Assembly (NCBI RefSeq): GCF_900102635.1
Contig: NZ_FMZQ01000010.1
Location: 1 to 64,000 of the forward strand
Direction: 5' to 3'
DNA: 64,000 nucleotides
Source of the DNA: Ectopseudomonas chengduensis
GTDB lineage: Bacteria > Pseudomonadota > Gammaproteobacteria > Pseudomonadales > Pseudomonadaceae
Every line of letters starts with the position of its first letter. Positions within the stretch are counted from its first letter, which is position 1. This document shows positions 37,423 through 48,148 of the stretch, in pieces. Position numbers and translations under genes: made by a program. The notes below the pieces were generated by a model, which was not told the DNA's origin, made no database searches, and saw only the letters and a program-made list of their open reading frames with translations.

Positions 37423-38874
37423 TTAGAAGCCTTTGGGTGCTTGTTTATGCCAGTCGCTGACCTGTTGGTACTGGTGCGCGACATTGAGCAGGCGACCCTC
37501 CTGGAAATAGTTGCCGAGCAACTGCACGCCCACCGGCAGACCATCGACGAAGCCGGCTGGCATCGACAGGCCGGGGATGCCGGCCAGGTTGGCGGTGATG
37601 GTGTAGATGTCTTCCAGGTAGGCGGACACCGGGTCGGCGTTCTTCTCGCCGAGCTTCCAGGCCAGGTTCGGCGTGGTCGGGCCGAGGATCACGTCGACGT
37701 CCTTGAAGGCGGCGACGAAGTCGTTCTTGATCAGCCGGCGAATCTGCTGGGCCTTGATGTAGTAGGCGTCGTAGTAGCCGGCGGACAGCGCGTAGGTGCC
37801 GACCATGATGCGCCGTTTGACCTCGGCACCGAAGCCTTCGCCGCGCGAGCGCTTGTACAGGTCCTGCAGGTCTTTCGGGTTCTCGCAGCGATAGCCGAAA
37901 CGCACACCGTCGAAACGCGACAGGTTGGAGCTGGCCTCGGCCGGTGCGATCACGTAGTAGGCGGGGATCGCGTGCTGCATGTTCGGTAGGCTGATGTCCT
38001 TGACGGTGGCGCCGAGCTTTTTCAGCTCTTCGACCACGGCCATCACCTTCTCACCGATGCGTGCATCGAGGCCGGCGCCGAAGTATTCCTTCGGCAGGCC
38101 GATGCGCAGGCCGGCCAACGGCTGGGCCAGCGCCGCGAGGTAGTCATCCACTGGCTGGTCGACGCTGGTGGAATCCTTGCTATCGAAACCGGCCATGGCG
38201 CCAAGCAACAGGGCGCAGTCCTCGGCAGTACGGGCCAGCGGGCCGCCCTGATCGAGGCTGGAGGCGTAGGCAATCATGCCCCAGCGCGAGACGCGGCCGT
38301 AGGTCGGCTTGATGCCGGTGAGGTTGGTCAGCGCAGCCGGCTGACGGATCGAGCCGCCGGTGTCGGTGCCGGTGGCGGCCGGCAGCAGTCGTGCAGCGAC
38401 CGCTGCGGCCGAACCACCCGAGGAGCCGCCCGGTACGCGGCTGGTGTCCCAAGGGTTCTTCACCGGGCCGTAGTGGCTGGATTCGTTGGCCGAGCCCATG
38501 GCGAATTCGTCCATGTTCAGCTTGCCCAGCGTGACGGCGCCGGCGGACTTGAGTTTTTCCACCACGGTGGCGTCGTAGGGCGCCTTGAAACCGGTGAGGA
38601 TCTTCGAGCCACAGGACGTCAGCACGCCGTTGGTGCAGAACAGATCCTTGTGCGCGATCGGTGCGCCGAGCAGCGGGCTGTTTTCGCCGGCAGCGCGACG
38701 GGCGTCCGCGCCCTTGGCCTGTTCGATGGCCAGATCTTCGGTGACGGTGATGAAGCTGTTGAGCTGCGGGTCGAGCTGCGCGATACGCGCCAGCAGGCTG
38801 CGGCTCAGCTCTTCTGCGGAGAATTGCTTGTCGGCGAGGCCACGGGCGATCTCGGCCAGGGTCAGTTGATGCAT
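37423..38874 (-). CDS. gatA: Aspartyl/glutamyl-tRNA amidotransferase subunit A
   Basis: 483 aa amidase-signature enzyme. The catalytic Lys is in [12 protein letters not shown] (near 77), and the Ser-cis-Ser-Lys set lies in [18 protein letters not shown] and [14 protein letters not shown] (about 150-180). It hydrolyses glutamine and passes ammonia to GatB. Full length. It follows gatC by 15 bp on the same strand. Confidence 0.98.
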   Translation of the reverse strand: MHQLTLAEIARGLADKQFSAEELSRSLLARIAQLDPQLNSFITVTEDLAIEQAKGADARRAAGENSPLLGAPIAHKDLFCTNGVLTSCGSKILTGFKAPYDATVVEKLKSAGAVTLGKLNMDEFAMGSANESSHYGPVKNPWDTSRVPGGSSGGSAAAVAARLLPAATGTDTGGSIRQPAALTNLTGIKPTYGRVSRWGMIAYASSLDQGGPLARTAEDCALLLGAMAGFDSKDSTSVDQPVDDYLAALAQPLAGLRIGLPKEYFGAGLDARIGEKVMAVVEELKKLGATVKDISLPNMQHAIPAYYVIAPAEASSNLSRFDGVRFGYRCENPKDLQDLYKRSRGEGFGAEVKRRIMVGTYALSAGYYDAYYIKAQQIRRLIKNDFVAAFKDVDVILGPTTPNLAWKLGEKNADPVSAYLEDIYTITANLAGIPGLSMPAGFVDGLPVGVQLLGNYFQEGRLLNVAHQYQQVSDWHKQAPKGF

Positions 38875-38889
38875 GTCGAGCCCTTTCCT

Positions 38890-39177
38890 TTATTCGATGA
38901 CTTTCGGCACGAGGTACAGGCCGCTTTCCACGGCCGGGGCGATGGCCTGGTAGGCGTCGCGCTGGTTGCTCTCGGTGACCACGTCGGCACGCAGGCGCTG
39001 GGTCGCTTCCAGCGGGTGGGCCAGGGGTTCGATGCCCTGGGTGTCGACGGCCTGCATCTGGTCGATCAGGCCGAGAATGCTGTTCAGGGTCTCGGTGGTT
39101 TGCGGAATATCGCCTTCATTCAGACCCAGGCGGGCCAGGTGGGCGATTTTTTCCACCTCGGAGCGTTCAAGCGCCAT
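38890..39177 (-). CDS. gatC: Aspartyl/glutamyl-tRNA amidotransferase subunit C
   Basis: 95 aa from ATG 39177 ([19 protein letters not shown]), the normal GatC start; GGAG lies seven bases upstream. The belt-like subunit holds GatA and GatB together; the C-terminal [13 protein letters not shown] is conserved. First gene of gatCAB, divergent from mreB across 239 bp that carry both promoters. Confidence 0.97.
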   Translation of the reverse strand: MALERSEVEKIAHLARLGLNEGDIPQTTETLNSILGLIDQMQAVDTQGIEPLAHPLEATQRLRADVVTESNQRDAYQAIAPAVESGLYLVPKVIE

Positions 39178-39316
39178 CGGGGGTTCTCCAGTGGAAGTGT
39201 GACAGAGGGGGCATCGGTAAGCGGCTGCAGGGAACGGATGTCGCGAGCCAGCGGTCAAAGGCCGCGATGTGCAGCTGCAAGGCCCGGAAAAACAGGCAAT
39301 CTACCATATTGCCGCC

Positions 39317-39345
39317 TTGCTCAAAATCCCTGCCGTTGTTAGAGT
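39317..39345 (+). promoter_or_regulatory. Likely sigma-70 promoter of mreB
   Basis: TTGCTC (39317-39322), 17-base spacer, TAGAGT (39340-39345), 71 bases before the mreB start codon. Spacing is ideal and hexamers are fair. Confidence 0.5.
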
Positions 39346-39404
39346 TTGCCGCACTTTTTACCTGCGCGTTTTCCGCGCTTGGCCTTCACCCACGCGTTGC
39401 CTAG

Positions 39405-40454
<1,050 letters not shown>

Positions 40455-40479
40455 GGGGTTCGCTAGTGGCTCGCTGTCG

Positions 40480-40499
40480 TGCCGCCTTCGGGCGGCACG
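40480..40499 (+). terminator. Hairpin between mreB and mreC (attenuator-like)
   Basis: GTGCCGCC-TTCG-GGCGGCAC: a perfect eight-base stem with a stable UUCG loop, 26 bases after the mreB stop and without a T-run. Probably mRNA stabiliser or partial terminator. Confidence 0.6.
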
Positions 40500-40585
40500 C
40501 GCATATTCGAGCATTGCAGTACACTCGGCCCAACCTTCGCCTGACCGGTTTGCCTTTCGCATGAATTCGCGCGCTTTTCGCCCCT

Positions 40586-41560
40586 GTGGCGCACGAGGAG
40601 CAGGTCATTAAGCCGCTCTTCGCCAAAGGTCCCTCGCTGGGCATTCGTCTGCTGGTATTTGCCGTACTGTCGGCGGTGCTGATGGTGGTCGATGCCCGCT
40701 TCGAGACGCTCAAGCCGCTGCGCAGCCAGATGGGGCTGGTGCTCACGCCGTTCTATTGGCTGGCCGACGTGCCCGTACGCGTCTGGGATGGGGCAACTCA
40801 GCAGATTTCCTCGCGCAGCGAACTGATGGCCGAGAACGAGAAGCTCAAGGCCGAGGCTCTGCTGCTGCAGCGTCGCCTGCAGAAGCTGGCAGCGCTGACC
40901 GAGCAGAACGTGCGTCTGCGCGAACTGCTCAACTCCGCCGCGCTGGTGGACGAAGAAGTGCTGGTCGGTGAGCTGATCGGCGTCGATCCCAATCCCTATA
41001 CCCACCGCATCCTGATCGACAAGGGCGAGAAGGATGGCGTGTTCCTCGGGCAGCCAGTGCTCGATGCGCGCGGGCTGATGGGCCAGGTGGTCGAGATCAT
41101 GCCCTACACCTCGCGCGTGCTGTTGCTCACCGACAACACCCACAGCATCCCGGTACAGGTCAACCGCAACGGTCTGCGTGCCATCGCCGTCGGCACCGGC
41201 AACCCGGAGCGCCTGGAGCTGCGTCACGTCGCCGATACCGCCGATATCAAGGAGGGCGATCTGCTGGTCAGCTCCGGCATGGGCCAGCGCTTCCCGGCCG
41301 GCTACCCGGTGGCCACGGTCAAGGAAGTGATTCATGACTCCGGCCAGCCGTTCGCCATCGTCCGTGCCGTACCGACCGCTGCGCTCAATCGCAGCCGTTA
41401 TCTGCTGCTGGTGTTCTCCGACCGGCGCACGCCAGAGGAGCGCGCCAACGATTCCGCCGAGGCTCAGGAAGCCGCCGACCGCGAAGCCGAGCAGGCGCGC
41501 AATGGCGAGCCCGCAACTGATGCACCGGCCGCTGACGCCCCCGCACAGGAGAGCAACTGA
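40586..41560 (+). CDS. mreC: Rod-shape-determining protein MreC
   Basis: Up to 324 aa. One N-terminal membrane helix (LGIRLLVFAVLSAVLMVV), a coiled coil (SELMAENEKLKAEALLLQRRL) and the periplasmic beta-barrel domain (DKGEKDGVFLGQPVLDARGLMGQV). An Ala/Glu-rich tail ends the protein. The start is unclear: GTG 40586 has no ribosome site, while the strong GAGGAG at 40595-40600 points to codon 40604 (GTC) or 40607 (ATT) as the true initiator, giving a start at or near IKPLFAKGPSLG. It links MreB to the periplasmic wall machinery. The mreD start overlaps its last base. Confidence 0.95.
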   Translation: MAHEEQVIKPLFAKGPSLGIRLLVFAVLSAVLMVVDARFETLKPLRSQMGLVLTPFYWLADVPVRVWDGATQQISSRSELMAENEKLKAEALLLQRRLQKLAALTEQNVRLRELLNSAALVDEEVLVGELIGVDPNPYTHRILIDKGEKDGVFLGQPVLDARGLMGQVVEIMPYTSRVLLLTDNTHSIPVQVNRNGLRAIAVGTGNPERLELRHVADTADIKEGDLLVSSGMGQRFPAGYPVATVKEVIHDSGQPFAIVRAVPTAALNRSRYLLLVFSDRRTPEERANDSAEAQEAADREAEQARNGEPATDAPAADAPAQESN

Positions 41561-42048
41561 TGGCTGGCGTACAGCCCCGTAACGGCTGGGTGATCTGGCT
41601 GAGCCTGGCGCTCGGTTTGTTGCTCAGTGTTTCGCCGTTGCCCGAGTTCATGCAGATCGGTCGCCCGCTGTGGGTCGCCTTGATTCTCACCTATTGGGTA
41701 CTGGCTCTGCCGCATCGTGTCGGCATGACCACCGCCTGGATTCTTGGCCTGGCGCAGGACGTGCTGTTCGGCACCCTGCTCGGGCAGAACGCCTTGATTC
41801 TCACCCTGATCACCTTTCTGGTGCTGAGCCTGCACCAGCGCCTGCGCATGTTCCCCATGTGGCAGCAGAGCATGGTGCTGATGGTGGTGTTCGGTCTCGC
41901 CCAGCTGGTTCAGCTGTGGCTCAACGCCCTGACCGGTAGTCGTCCGCCAACCCTGGCCTTCGTCCTGCCGGCACTGGTCAGCGCTCTGCTGTGGCCCTGG
42001 ATCTGCGCCATCCTGCGCGGTCTGCACCTGCGCCTCAACGTCAACTGA
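41560..42048 (+). CDS. mreD: Rod-shape-determining membrane protein MreD
   Basis: 162 aa, five predicted membrane helices, with GNGWVIWLSLALGLLLSVSPLP-type N-terminus and the family segment AWILGLAQDVLFGTLLGQNAL. Coupled to mreC (TGATG overlap). Part of the MreBCD-RodA-PBP2 elongation complex. Confidence 0.96.
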   Translation: MAGVQPRNGWVIWLSLALGLLLSVSPLPEFMQIGRPLWVALILTYWVLALPHRVGMTTAWILGLAQDVLFGTLLGQNALILTLITFLVLSLHQRLRMFPMWQQSMVLMVVFGLAQLVQLWLNALTGSRPPTLAFVLPALVSALLWPWICAILRGLHLRLNVN

Positions 42049-42096
42049 ACGCGGCCTGCCGCACGGCTGGCCGCGGTTCGCAAGGGAGATACCCGT

Positions 42097-42699
42097 ATGG
42101 CCGAGCTGTTTCTGGCCTCCGCCTCGCCCCGTCGCCGTGAATTGCTGGCTCAGATCGCTGTGCCTTGCGTCACGCAAATCGCCTCGATAGATGAAAATCC
42201 ATTGCCAGCCGAACCGGCGGCAGCCTATGTAGAACGCCTGGCGCGTGAAAAAGCGCGCGCCGGTCTGCTCGCCTTGGGCGGGCGTGACGATGCCGTGGTG
42301 TTGGGCGCCGATACCGCTGTGGTGCTCGATGGACGTATTCTTGGCAAACCGGCGGACTTCGCCGAGTCACGCGTGATGCTTCAGGCCCTGTCGGGGCGCA
42401 GTCATCAGGTGCTGACGGCTGTGGCGTTGGTCGGTGATGGCCGCGAGGCGGCGCGAGTGGTCAGCAGCGAAGTGAGCTTTCGTACTATCGGCGATGCGGA
42501 AATCGAAGCGTACTGGGCCAGCGGCGAACCCTGCGACAAGGCGGGCAGTTATGGTATCCAGGGGTTGGCAGCCGTGTTCGTCAGCCAATTGCGGGGCAGC
42601 TATTCGGCAGTGGTCGGTCTGCCGCTTTGCGAAACTGCCGAGTTGCTTGGCGAGTTCGGTATCGCCTGCTGGCAGTTGCCGGCGAAAGGGCCGCGCTAA
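42097..42699 (+). CDS. maf: Maf family nucleotide pyrophosphatase (YhdE type)
   Basis: 200 aa. Begins [20 protein letters not shown] (Maf signature), [19 protein letters not shown] (catalytic Asp) and [21 protein letters not shown]. Members hydrolyse dTTP/UTP and modified nucleotides to monophosphates, as a house-cleaning enzyme. Located between mreD and rng as in most gammaproteobacteria; GGGAG ribosome site upstream. Confidence 0.96.
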   Translation: MAELFLASASPRRRELLAQIAVPCVTQIASIDENPLPAEPAAAYVERLAREKARAGLLALGGRDDAVVLGADTAVVLDGRILGKPADFAESRVMLQALSGRSHQVLTAVALVGDGREAARVVSSEVSFRTIGDAEIEAYWASGEPCDKAGSYGIQGLAAVFVSQLRGSYSAVVGLPLCETAELLGEFGIACWQLPAKGPR

Positions 42700-42802
42700 G
42701 AGCCCTGGCGGTGGCAGCATAGGTAGTTTTTTGGCGTGCCCGAAAGCTTGAGTCCGCGGGGCGGTGCAGTAGCCCGGCCGGCATGATCACCAGGATGGAT
42801 GC

Positions 42803-44260
42803 ATGAGCGAAGAGATTCTGATCAATATCACGCCGATGGAGTCGCGCGTGGCGGTGGTGGAAAACGGCGTGCTGCAGGAAGTGCACGTCGAGCGCACGCA
42901 GAAGCGCGGCATCGTCGGCAACATCTACAAGGGCAAGGTGGTGCGCGTGCTGCCTGGCATGCAGGCGGCTTTCGTCGATATCGGCCTGGAGCGTGCGGCC
43001 TTCATTCATGCTTCCGAGATTTCCACCCGCGAGGGAACTGCGGTAGAGCCGATCAGCGCCCTGGTGCACGAAGGGCAGAGCCTGGTGGTGCAAGTCACCA
43101 AGGACCCCATCGGCAGCAAGGGGGCGCGTCTGACCACTCAGTTGTCGATCCCTTCGCGTTATCTGGTGTACATGCCACGCACCAGTCATGTCGGTATTTC
43201 CCTGAAGATCGAAGACGAAGCAGAGCGCGAGCGCCTCAAACAGGTGGTCGCCGATTGCGTCGCCGCCGAGGGCATCGAGGAAGCCGGTGGCTTCATCCTG
43301 CGCACCGCCGCCGAGGGTGCAGGTGCTGATGAAATTCTGATCGACATCCGTTATCTGCGCCGCCTCTGGGACCAGATCGGTGCGCAGATCCAGAACTGCA
43401 AGGCGCCCACGGTGATCTACGAGGATCTGTCCCTGGCGCTGCGTACCCTGCGAGACCTGGTCAGCCCGCGGACCGAGAAGATTCGCGTGGACTCGCGGGA
43501 AACCTTCCAGAAAATCACGCAGTTCGTCGCCGAATTGATGCCGGAGATCGCTGATCGTCTCGAGCATTATCCTGGCGAGCGACCGATCTTCGACCTGTAC
43601 GGTGTCGAGGACGAAATCCAGCGCGCACTGGAACGCAAGGTGCCGCTGAAGTCCGGTGGTTACCTGGTGGTCGACCCCGCCGAAGCGATGAGCACTATCG
43701 ACGTCAATACTGGCGCCTTCGTTGGCCATCGCACCCTCGAAGAAACCATCTTCAAGACCAATCTCGAGGCGGCCACGGCCATTGCCCGTCAGCTGCGTCT
43801 GCGCAACCTGGGCGGCATCATCATCATCGACTTCATCGACATGGAGGACGAGGAGCATCAGCGCCAGGTGCTGCGTACCCTGGAGAAGCAGCTCGAGCGT
43901 GATCACGCCAAGACCAACATCATCGGCATCACCGAACTCGGCCTGGTGCAGATGACCCGCAAGCGTACCCGCGAAAGCCTCGAGCAGATTCTCTGCGAGC
44001 CCTGCACTGCCTGTCAGGGGCGCGGCAAGCTGAAGACGCCGGAGACCATCTGCTACGAGATCTTCCGCGAGATTCTGCGCGAAGCCCGCGCCTACCAGGC
44101 GGAAAGCTATCGGGTGCTGGCCAATCAGAAGGTGGTCGATCGCCTGCTCGATGAAGAGTCGGGCAACGTCGCCGATCTGGAAGCCTTCATCGGACGTACC
44201 ATCAAGTTCCAGGTGGAAACCATGTATTCCCAGGAACAGTACGACGTGGTGCTGCTCTGA
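42803..44260 (+). CDS. rng: Ribonuclease G
   Basis: 485 aa, RNase E/G family. S1 domain early (RGIVGNIYKGKVVRVLPGMQAAFVDIG is split over residues 34-60) and catalytic Asp residues in STIDVNTGAFVG and IIIIDFIDMED. A CEPCTACQGRGK Zn-link-like site lies near 405. No C-terminal scaffold arm, which separates it from RNase E. It matures 16S rRNA and some mRNAs. yhdP begins 12 bp downstream. Confidence 0.97.
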   Translation: MSEEILINITPMESRVAVVENGVLQEVHVERTQKRGIVGNIYKGKVVRVLPGMQAAFVDIGLERAAFIHASEISTREGTAVEPISALVHEGQSLVVQVTKDPIGSKGARLTTQLSIPSRYLVYMPRTSHVGISLKIEDEAERERLKQVVADCVAAEGIEEAGGFILRTAAEGAGADEILIDIRYLRRLWDQIGAQIQNCKAPTVIYEDLSLALRTLRDLVSPRTEKIRVDSRETFQKITQFVAELMPEIADRLEHYPGERPIFDLYGVEDEIQRALERKVPLKSGGYLVVDPAEAMSTIDVNTGAFVGHRTLEETIFKTNLEAATAIARQLRLRNLGGIIIIDFIDMEDEEHQRQVLRTLEKQLERDHAKTNIIGITELGLVQMTRKRTRESLEQILCEPCTACQGRGKLKTPETICYEIFREILREARAYQAESYRVLANQKVVDRLLDEESGNVADLEAFIGRTIKFQVETMYSQEQYDVVLL

Positions 44261-44271
44261 GCACGCCAGCT

Positions 44272-47200
44272 GTGGAGGTGAGCGCCCTGGCGCGCCTGTT
44301 TTCGGCGCTGCTGCGCTGGGGGCTGGGTCTTTGCGCCGCCATGCTGGTGCTGGCTGCGCTGTACGTCAGCCTGGGCCGTGAGCTGGTGCCGCTGGTGGCC
44401 GAATACCGGCTCGAACTGGAAGATCGTGCCACGGCGCAGCTGGGAGTACCGGTACGAATCGGTCGCCTCGAAGGTCATTGGCAGGGTTTTGCCCCGGTGC
44501 TGGTGGCGCATGACGTGCACCTGGGTGACGAAGAGCAAGGCCTGAGCCTGGAGCGTGTGCAATTGGTGCCGGATGTGGGCGCTAGCCTGCTGGCACGCCA
44601 GCCGCGCATCGCCCACCTGCAATTCGACGGCCTGCAATTGAACGTGCAGCAGAACGCTGAAGGTGGCTGGCAGTTGCAAGGATTGCCACAGCGCAGCGGC
44701 CCCGAGCTGAATGTCGAGCAGTTACTGGAGCAGTTGCAGATCGTGCACCGCATCAGTCTGCTCGACAGTCGTGTGGTGCTGCAGCCGCTCGATCAGGAGC
44801 CGCTGCTGCTCAGCTACGTCAACCTGAGCCTGCGTTACGGCAGCAACAGTCAGCGCCTTGACGGCCGCCTGCTGCTGCCCGATGGCCAGCCTGTGGCGCT
44901 GCGGCTGCGTACGCGCATGCAGCCCAAGACCTGGCGCGAGGCACAGTCCGAGCTCTATCTGAGCCTGCCGCAGAGCGACTGGGCCACCTGGCTGCCCAAA
45001 TCGCTGCTTGGCGACTGGCAGGTGCAGCGCTTGCAGGCCGGCGGTGAGCTTTGGTTGGAGGGCCATGGTCTGGCCCTGGACAAGGGCGCCTTGCGTCTGC
45101 ATGCACCCGAGCTGGCCGGCGGCCAGGCCAAACACAAGGCCGTGACTCTCAAGGACCTGGCCTTCAACGCCTTCTTCACGCAAGACAAGCAGGGCGTGCG
45201 GGCGCAGATCGACTCCCTGGCCTTGACCCATGGTGAGCAGCGCATCGGCGAGCTGCACCTTAACCTGAAGCAGCAGGATACGGGCGAAGCCGACGAGCGC
45301 TGGGCGCTGACGGCTGATCGGCTTGATCTCGCTGCCTGGTCTCCGTTGGTTCACGCGCTGGTGCCGATGCCCGATGCAGCGCGCGATGTGCTGGTCGCGC
45401 TGGCTCCGGTGGGTGCGGTCAACAACCTGTTGCTCGACTATTACCCGCAGCGTGAAGGTGCCGAGCGCCTGCAGTTCGCCGCGAACCTGGACAAGGTAGG
45501 CATTCAGGCCTATCGCGGTGCGCCGGCGGCCGAGAACGTCAGTGGCAGTGCCTCGGGCAATATGTTCCGGGGCGAACTGCGCCTGAATAGCGAGAATTTC
45601 GCCCTGCATCTGGATCAACTGTTCCCCGAACCCTGGCGATATCGCCATGCCCAGGCGCGGTTGAGCTGGGACTGGAGTGAAACCGGCCTGACCCTGTATA
45701 GCCCCTATATGCGCGTGGATGGCGAGGAAGGGCAGGTCGCCGGTGACATGCTCATCCGCCTGTTGCGCGATCCCGAGGCTGAAGACTACATGGACCTGCG
45801 TGTCGGCATGCGCGACGGCGATGCGGCCTACACCGAGAAGTACCTGCCGAGCCGCGCGCCGGGCATGAGCGCTGAGCTCGATCATTGGTTGAAGACGGCG
45901 ATCCGCGCGGGGCACGTCGAAGAGGGTTACTTCCAGTATCAGGGTTCGCTGAACAAGGGCGCACCATTGGGCGCGCGCAGCCTCAGCCTGTTCTTCAAGG
46001 TCAAGGATGCCGAGCTAGCATTCCAGCCCGGCTGGCCGTCGCTGCGTGAGGGTGTGGGCGAGGTGCTGATCGAGGATGATGCAGTGCGCGTGCGCCTGCA
46101 GAGCGGGCGTTTGCTGGAGAGTCAGGTCAATGACGTCACAGCCAATATCCCCTTGCGGCATGATGGCAAGCCACCGCGCCTGGAGCTCGATGGCGAGGTG
46201 CAGAGCAGCCTGAGTGACGCCATCAAACTGCTGCAGGAAGCGCCTCTGGGCACAGCGGGGATCTTTGCCGGTTGGCAAGGTGAAGGGCCTCTGGCCGGGC
46301 GTCTGAAGCTGGATATTCCGTTGCAGAAGGGGCAGCCGCCCGGTGTGGTGGTGGACTTCGCCACCGAGGGCGCGAGCCTCAAGCTGGCCAATCCCGCCTT
46401 GCAACTGAGCAAGGTGCAGGGTGCGTTTCGCTTCGATAGCGCAGCCGGGTTGAGCGCGCCGGACGTTCGCGCCGAGGTCCTCGGGCGCCAGGTGCGCGGC
46501 ACTATCCGCGCCGAGGGCGCGCGTGGGCAGGCGCGTACGTTGTTCGATCTGCGTGGACAGGTCCAGGTCGATACCCTCAGCCAGTGGCTGGGCGGGCCGC
46601 AGAAGTTGCCGGCCAGCGGACTGCTGCCTTATCGACTGCGCCTGACCCTGGATGGCGATGACAGCAAGCTGCGCGTCGATTCCAATCTGCGCGGTGTGGC
46701 GATCAATCTGCCTGCGCCCTTCGGCAAGACGGCGCAGCAGGAGCGTGATGCCGACTGGCGCATGACTCTTTCCGGGCGCGAGCGTCGTTACTGGGCGAAC
46801 TATGGCGAGCTGGCCAGCCTGAGTCTGGCCGCGCCCCCGGGGGCGCTGGCTGACGGACGCGGTGAGGTGGTGCTCGGTGGCGGTGCGGCCGGCCTGCCTC
46901 CCGGTCAGGGTTTACGTGTGCGTGGGCGTCTGGATGAGCTTGACCTGGATGCCTGGAAGCAGCTCGGCAGCCAACATCCGGTGAAGGTGGACGCTGACAG
47001 CCAGCGTCTGCTGCGTAGTGCGCGGCTGGATATCGGGCGTTTCCGCGGCTTTGGTCAGGAGGTCGAGCAACTGACGCTTGGCCTGGAGCGAGAAGCTCAG
47101 GGCTGGGCCTTGCAGCTCGACAGCGAGCTGGCGGCGGGGCGTGTACTGCTGGCTGATGCCGAGGGCGTGCCTATTCGCATCGATCTGCAGCACGTGCGGC

Positions 47201-48099
47201 TGCCGGCGCCGGATCCTGAGGCGGCCAAGACCAGCGATGCTCCTGATCCCCTGGCCGATATCGACCCTCGGCAGATGCCCGCGCTGGATATCGCCATCGC
47301 GCGTGTGCAGCGCGGTGACAAGGTGCTGGGCGCCTGGTCGCTCAAGGTCAGGCCTGAAGCTCAGGGTGTGCGCTTCGAGGAGCTCGACCTCGACCTGCAG
47401 GGGCTGAAGATTGGGGGCAGCGCCGGTTGGCGTGGTACGCCGGGCAACACCAGCAGTTGGTACAAGGGGCGCCTGCAGGGCGAAGAGCTGAGCAAGGTGT
47501 TGCTGGCCTGGAACTTCGCCCCGAGCGTCACCAGTGAGAGTTTTCGTGTGGACGCCGACGGCAGCTGGCCCGGTTCACCGGCCTGGTTCTCGCTCAAGCG
47601 CTTCTCCGGCAATCTCGACGCCTCGCTGCGCAAAGGTCAGTTCGTCGAAGTGCAGGGCTCGGCCCAGGCGCTGCGCGTGTTCGGCCTGCTCAACTTCAAC
47701 TCCATTGGTCGCCGCCTGCGTCTGGACTTCTCCGACCTGCTGGGCAAGGGGCTGAGTTACGACCGGGTCAAGGGCAACCTGCAGGCGACCAATGGCCTGT
47801 TCGTGACGCATGAACCGATCACCCTGAGCGGACCTTCGAGCAATCTGGAACTCAATGGCAATCTCGACATGAACAACGAGCGTATCGACGCCAAGTTGTT
47901 AGTGACCCTGCCGGTGACCAACAACCTGCCGCTGGCGGCGCTGATCGTCGGCGCCCCGGCGATTGGCGGGGCGCTGTTTGTCGTGGACAAATTGCTCGGC
48001 GACAAGGTCGCCCGCTTCGCCAGTGTGCAGTACGACGTCAAGGGCCCGATGCAGGACCCGCAGATCAGCTTCGACAAGCCCTTCGAAAAACCGCAATGA
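44272..48099 (+). CDS. yhdP: YhdP-family large AsmA-like lipid-transport protein
   Basis: Up to 1275 aa. An N-terminal membrane anchor (LLRWGLGLCAAMLVLAALYVSLG) is followed by a very long beta-rich periplasmic part with repeated AsmA-like segments (RIGRLEGHWQGFAPVLVAHD, DGEVQSSLSDAIKLL). The C-terminal AsmA-like domain ends PMQDPQISFDKPFEK. E. coli YhdP is one of three bridge-like proteins (with TamB, YdbH) that move phospholipid to the outer membrane. The GTG at 44272 lies within the ribosome site GGAGGTGA (44274-44281); the GTG at 44278 or even CTG 44287 may be the real start. Confidence 0.93.
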   Translation: MEVSALARLFSALLRWGLGLCAAMLVLAALYVSLGRELVPLVAEYRLELEDRATAQLGVPVRIGRLEGHWQGFAPVLVAHDVHLGDEEQGLSLERVQLVPDVGASLLARQPRIAHLQFDGLQLNVQQNAEGGWQLQGLPQRSGPELNVEQLLEQLQIVHRISLLDSRVVLQPLDQEPLLLSYVNLSLRYGSNSQRLDGRLLLPDGQPVALRLRTRMQPKTWREAQSELYLSLPQSDWATWLPKSLLGDWQVQRLQAGGELWLEGHGLALDKGALRLHAPELAGGQAKHKAVTLKDLAFNAFFTQDKQGVRAQIDSLALTHGEQRIGELHLNLKQQDTGEADERWALTADRLDLAAWSPLVHALVPMPDAARDVLVALAPVGAVNNLLLDYYPQREGAERLQFAANLDKVGIQAYRGAPAAENVSGSASGNMFRGELRLNSENFALHLDQLFPEPWRYRHAQARLSWDWSETGLTLYSPYMRVDGEEGQVAGDMLIRLLRDPEAEDYMDLRVGMRDGDAAYTEKYLPSRAPGMSAELDHWLKTAIRAGHVEEGYFQYQGSLNKGAPLGARSLSLFFKVKDAELAFQPGWPSLREGVGEVLIEDDAVRVRLQSGRLLESQVNDVTANIPLRHDGKPPRLELDGEVQSSLSDAIKLLQEAPLGTAGIFAGWQGEGPLAGRLKLDIPLQKGQPPGVVVDFATEGASLKLANPALQLSKVQGAFRFDSAAGLSAPDVRAEVLGRQVRGTIRAEGARGQARTLFDLRGQVQVDTLSQWLGGPQKLPASGLLPYRLRLTLDGDDSKLRVDSNLRGVAINLPAPFGKTAQQERDADWRMTLSGRERRYWANYGELASLSLAAPPGALADGRGEVVLGGGAAGLPPGQGLRVRGRLDELDLDAWKQLGSQHPVKVDADSQRLLRSARLDIGRFRGFGQEVEQLTLGLEREAQGWALQLDSELAAGRVLLADAEGVPIRIDLQHVRLPAPDPEAAKTSDAPDPLADIDPRQMPALDIAIARVQRGDKVLGAWSLKVRPEAQGVRFEELDLDLQGLKIGGSAGWRGTPGNTSSWYKGRLQGEELSKVLLAWNFAPSVTSESFRVDADGSWPGSPAWFSLKRFSGNLDASLRKGQFVEVQGSAQALRVFGLLNFNSIGRRLRLDFSDLLGKGLSYDRVKGNLQATNGLFVTHEPITLSGPSSNLELNGNLDMNNERIDAKLLVTLPVTNNLPLAALIVGAPAIGGALFVVDKLLGDKVARFASVQYDVKGPMQDPQISFDKPFEKPQ

Positions 48100-48148
48100 C
48101 GTGGTCTCTTGGCGTACGCTGTTACACCAAGCCGCAAAGAGTGTCGCC

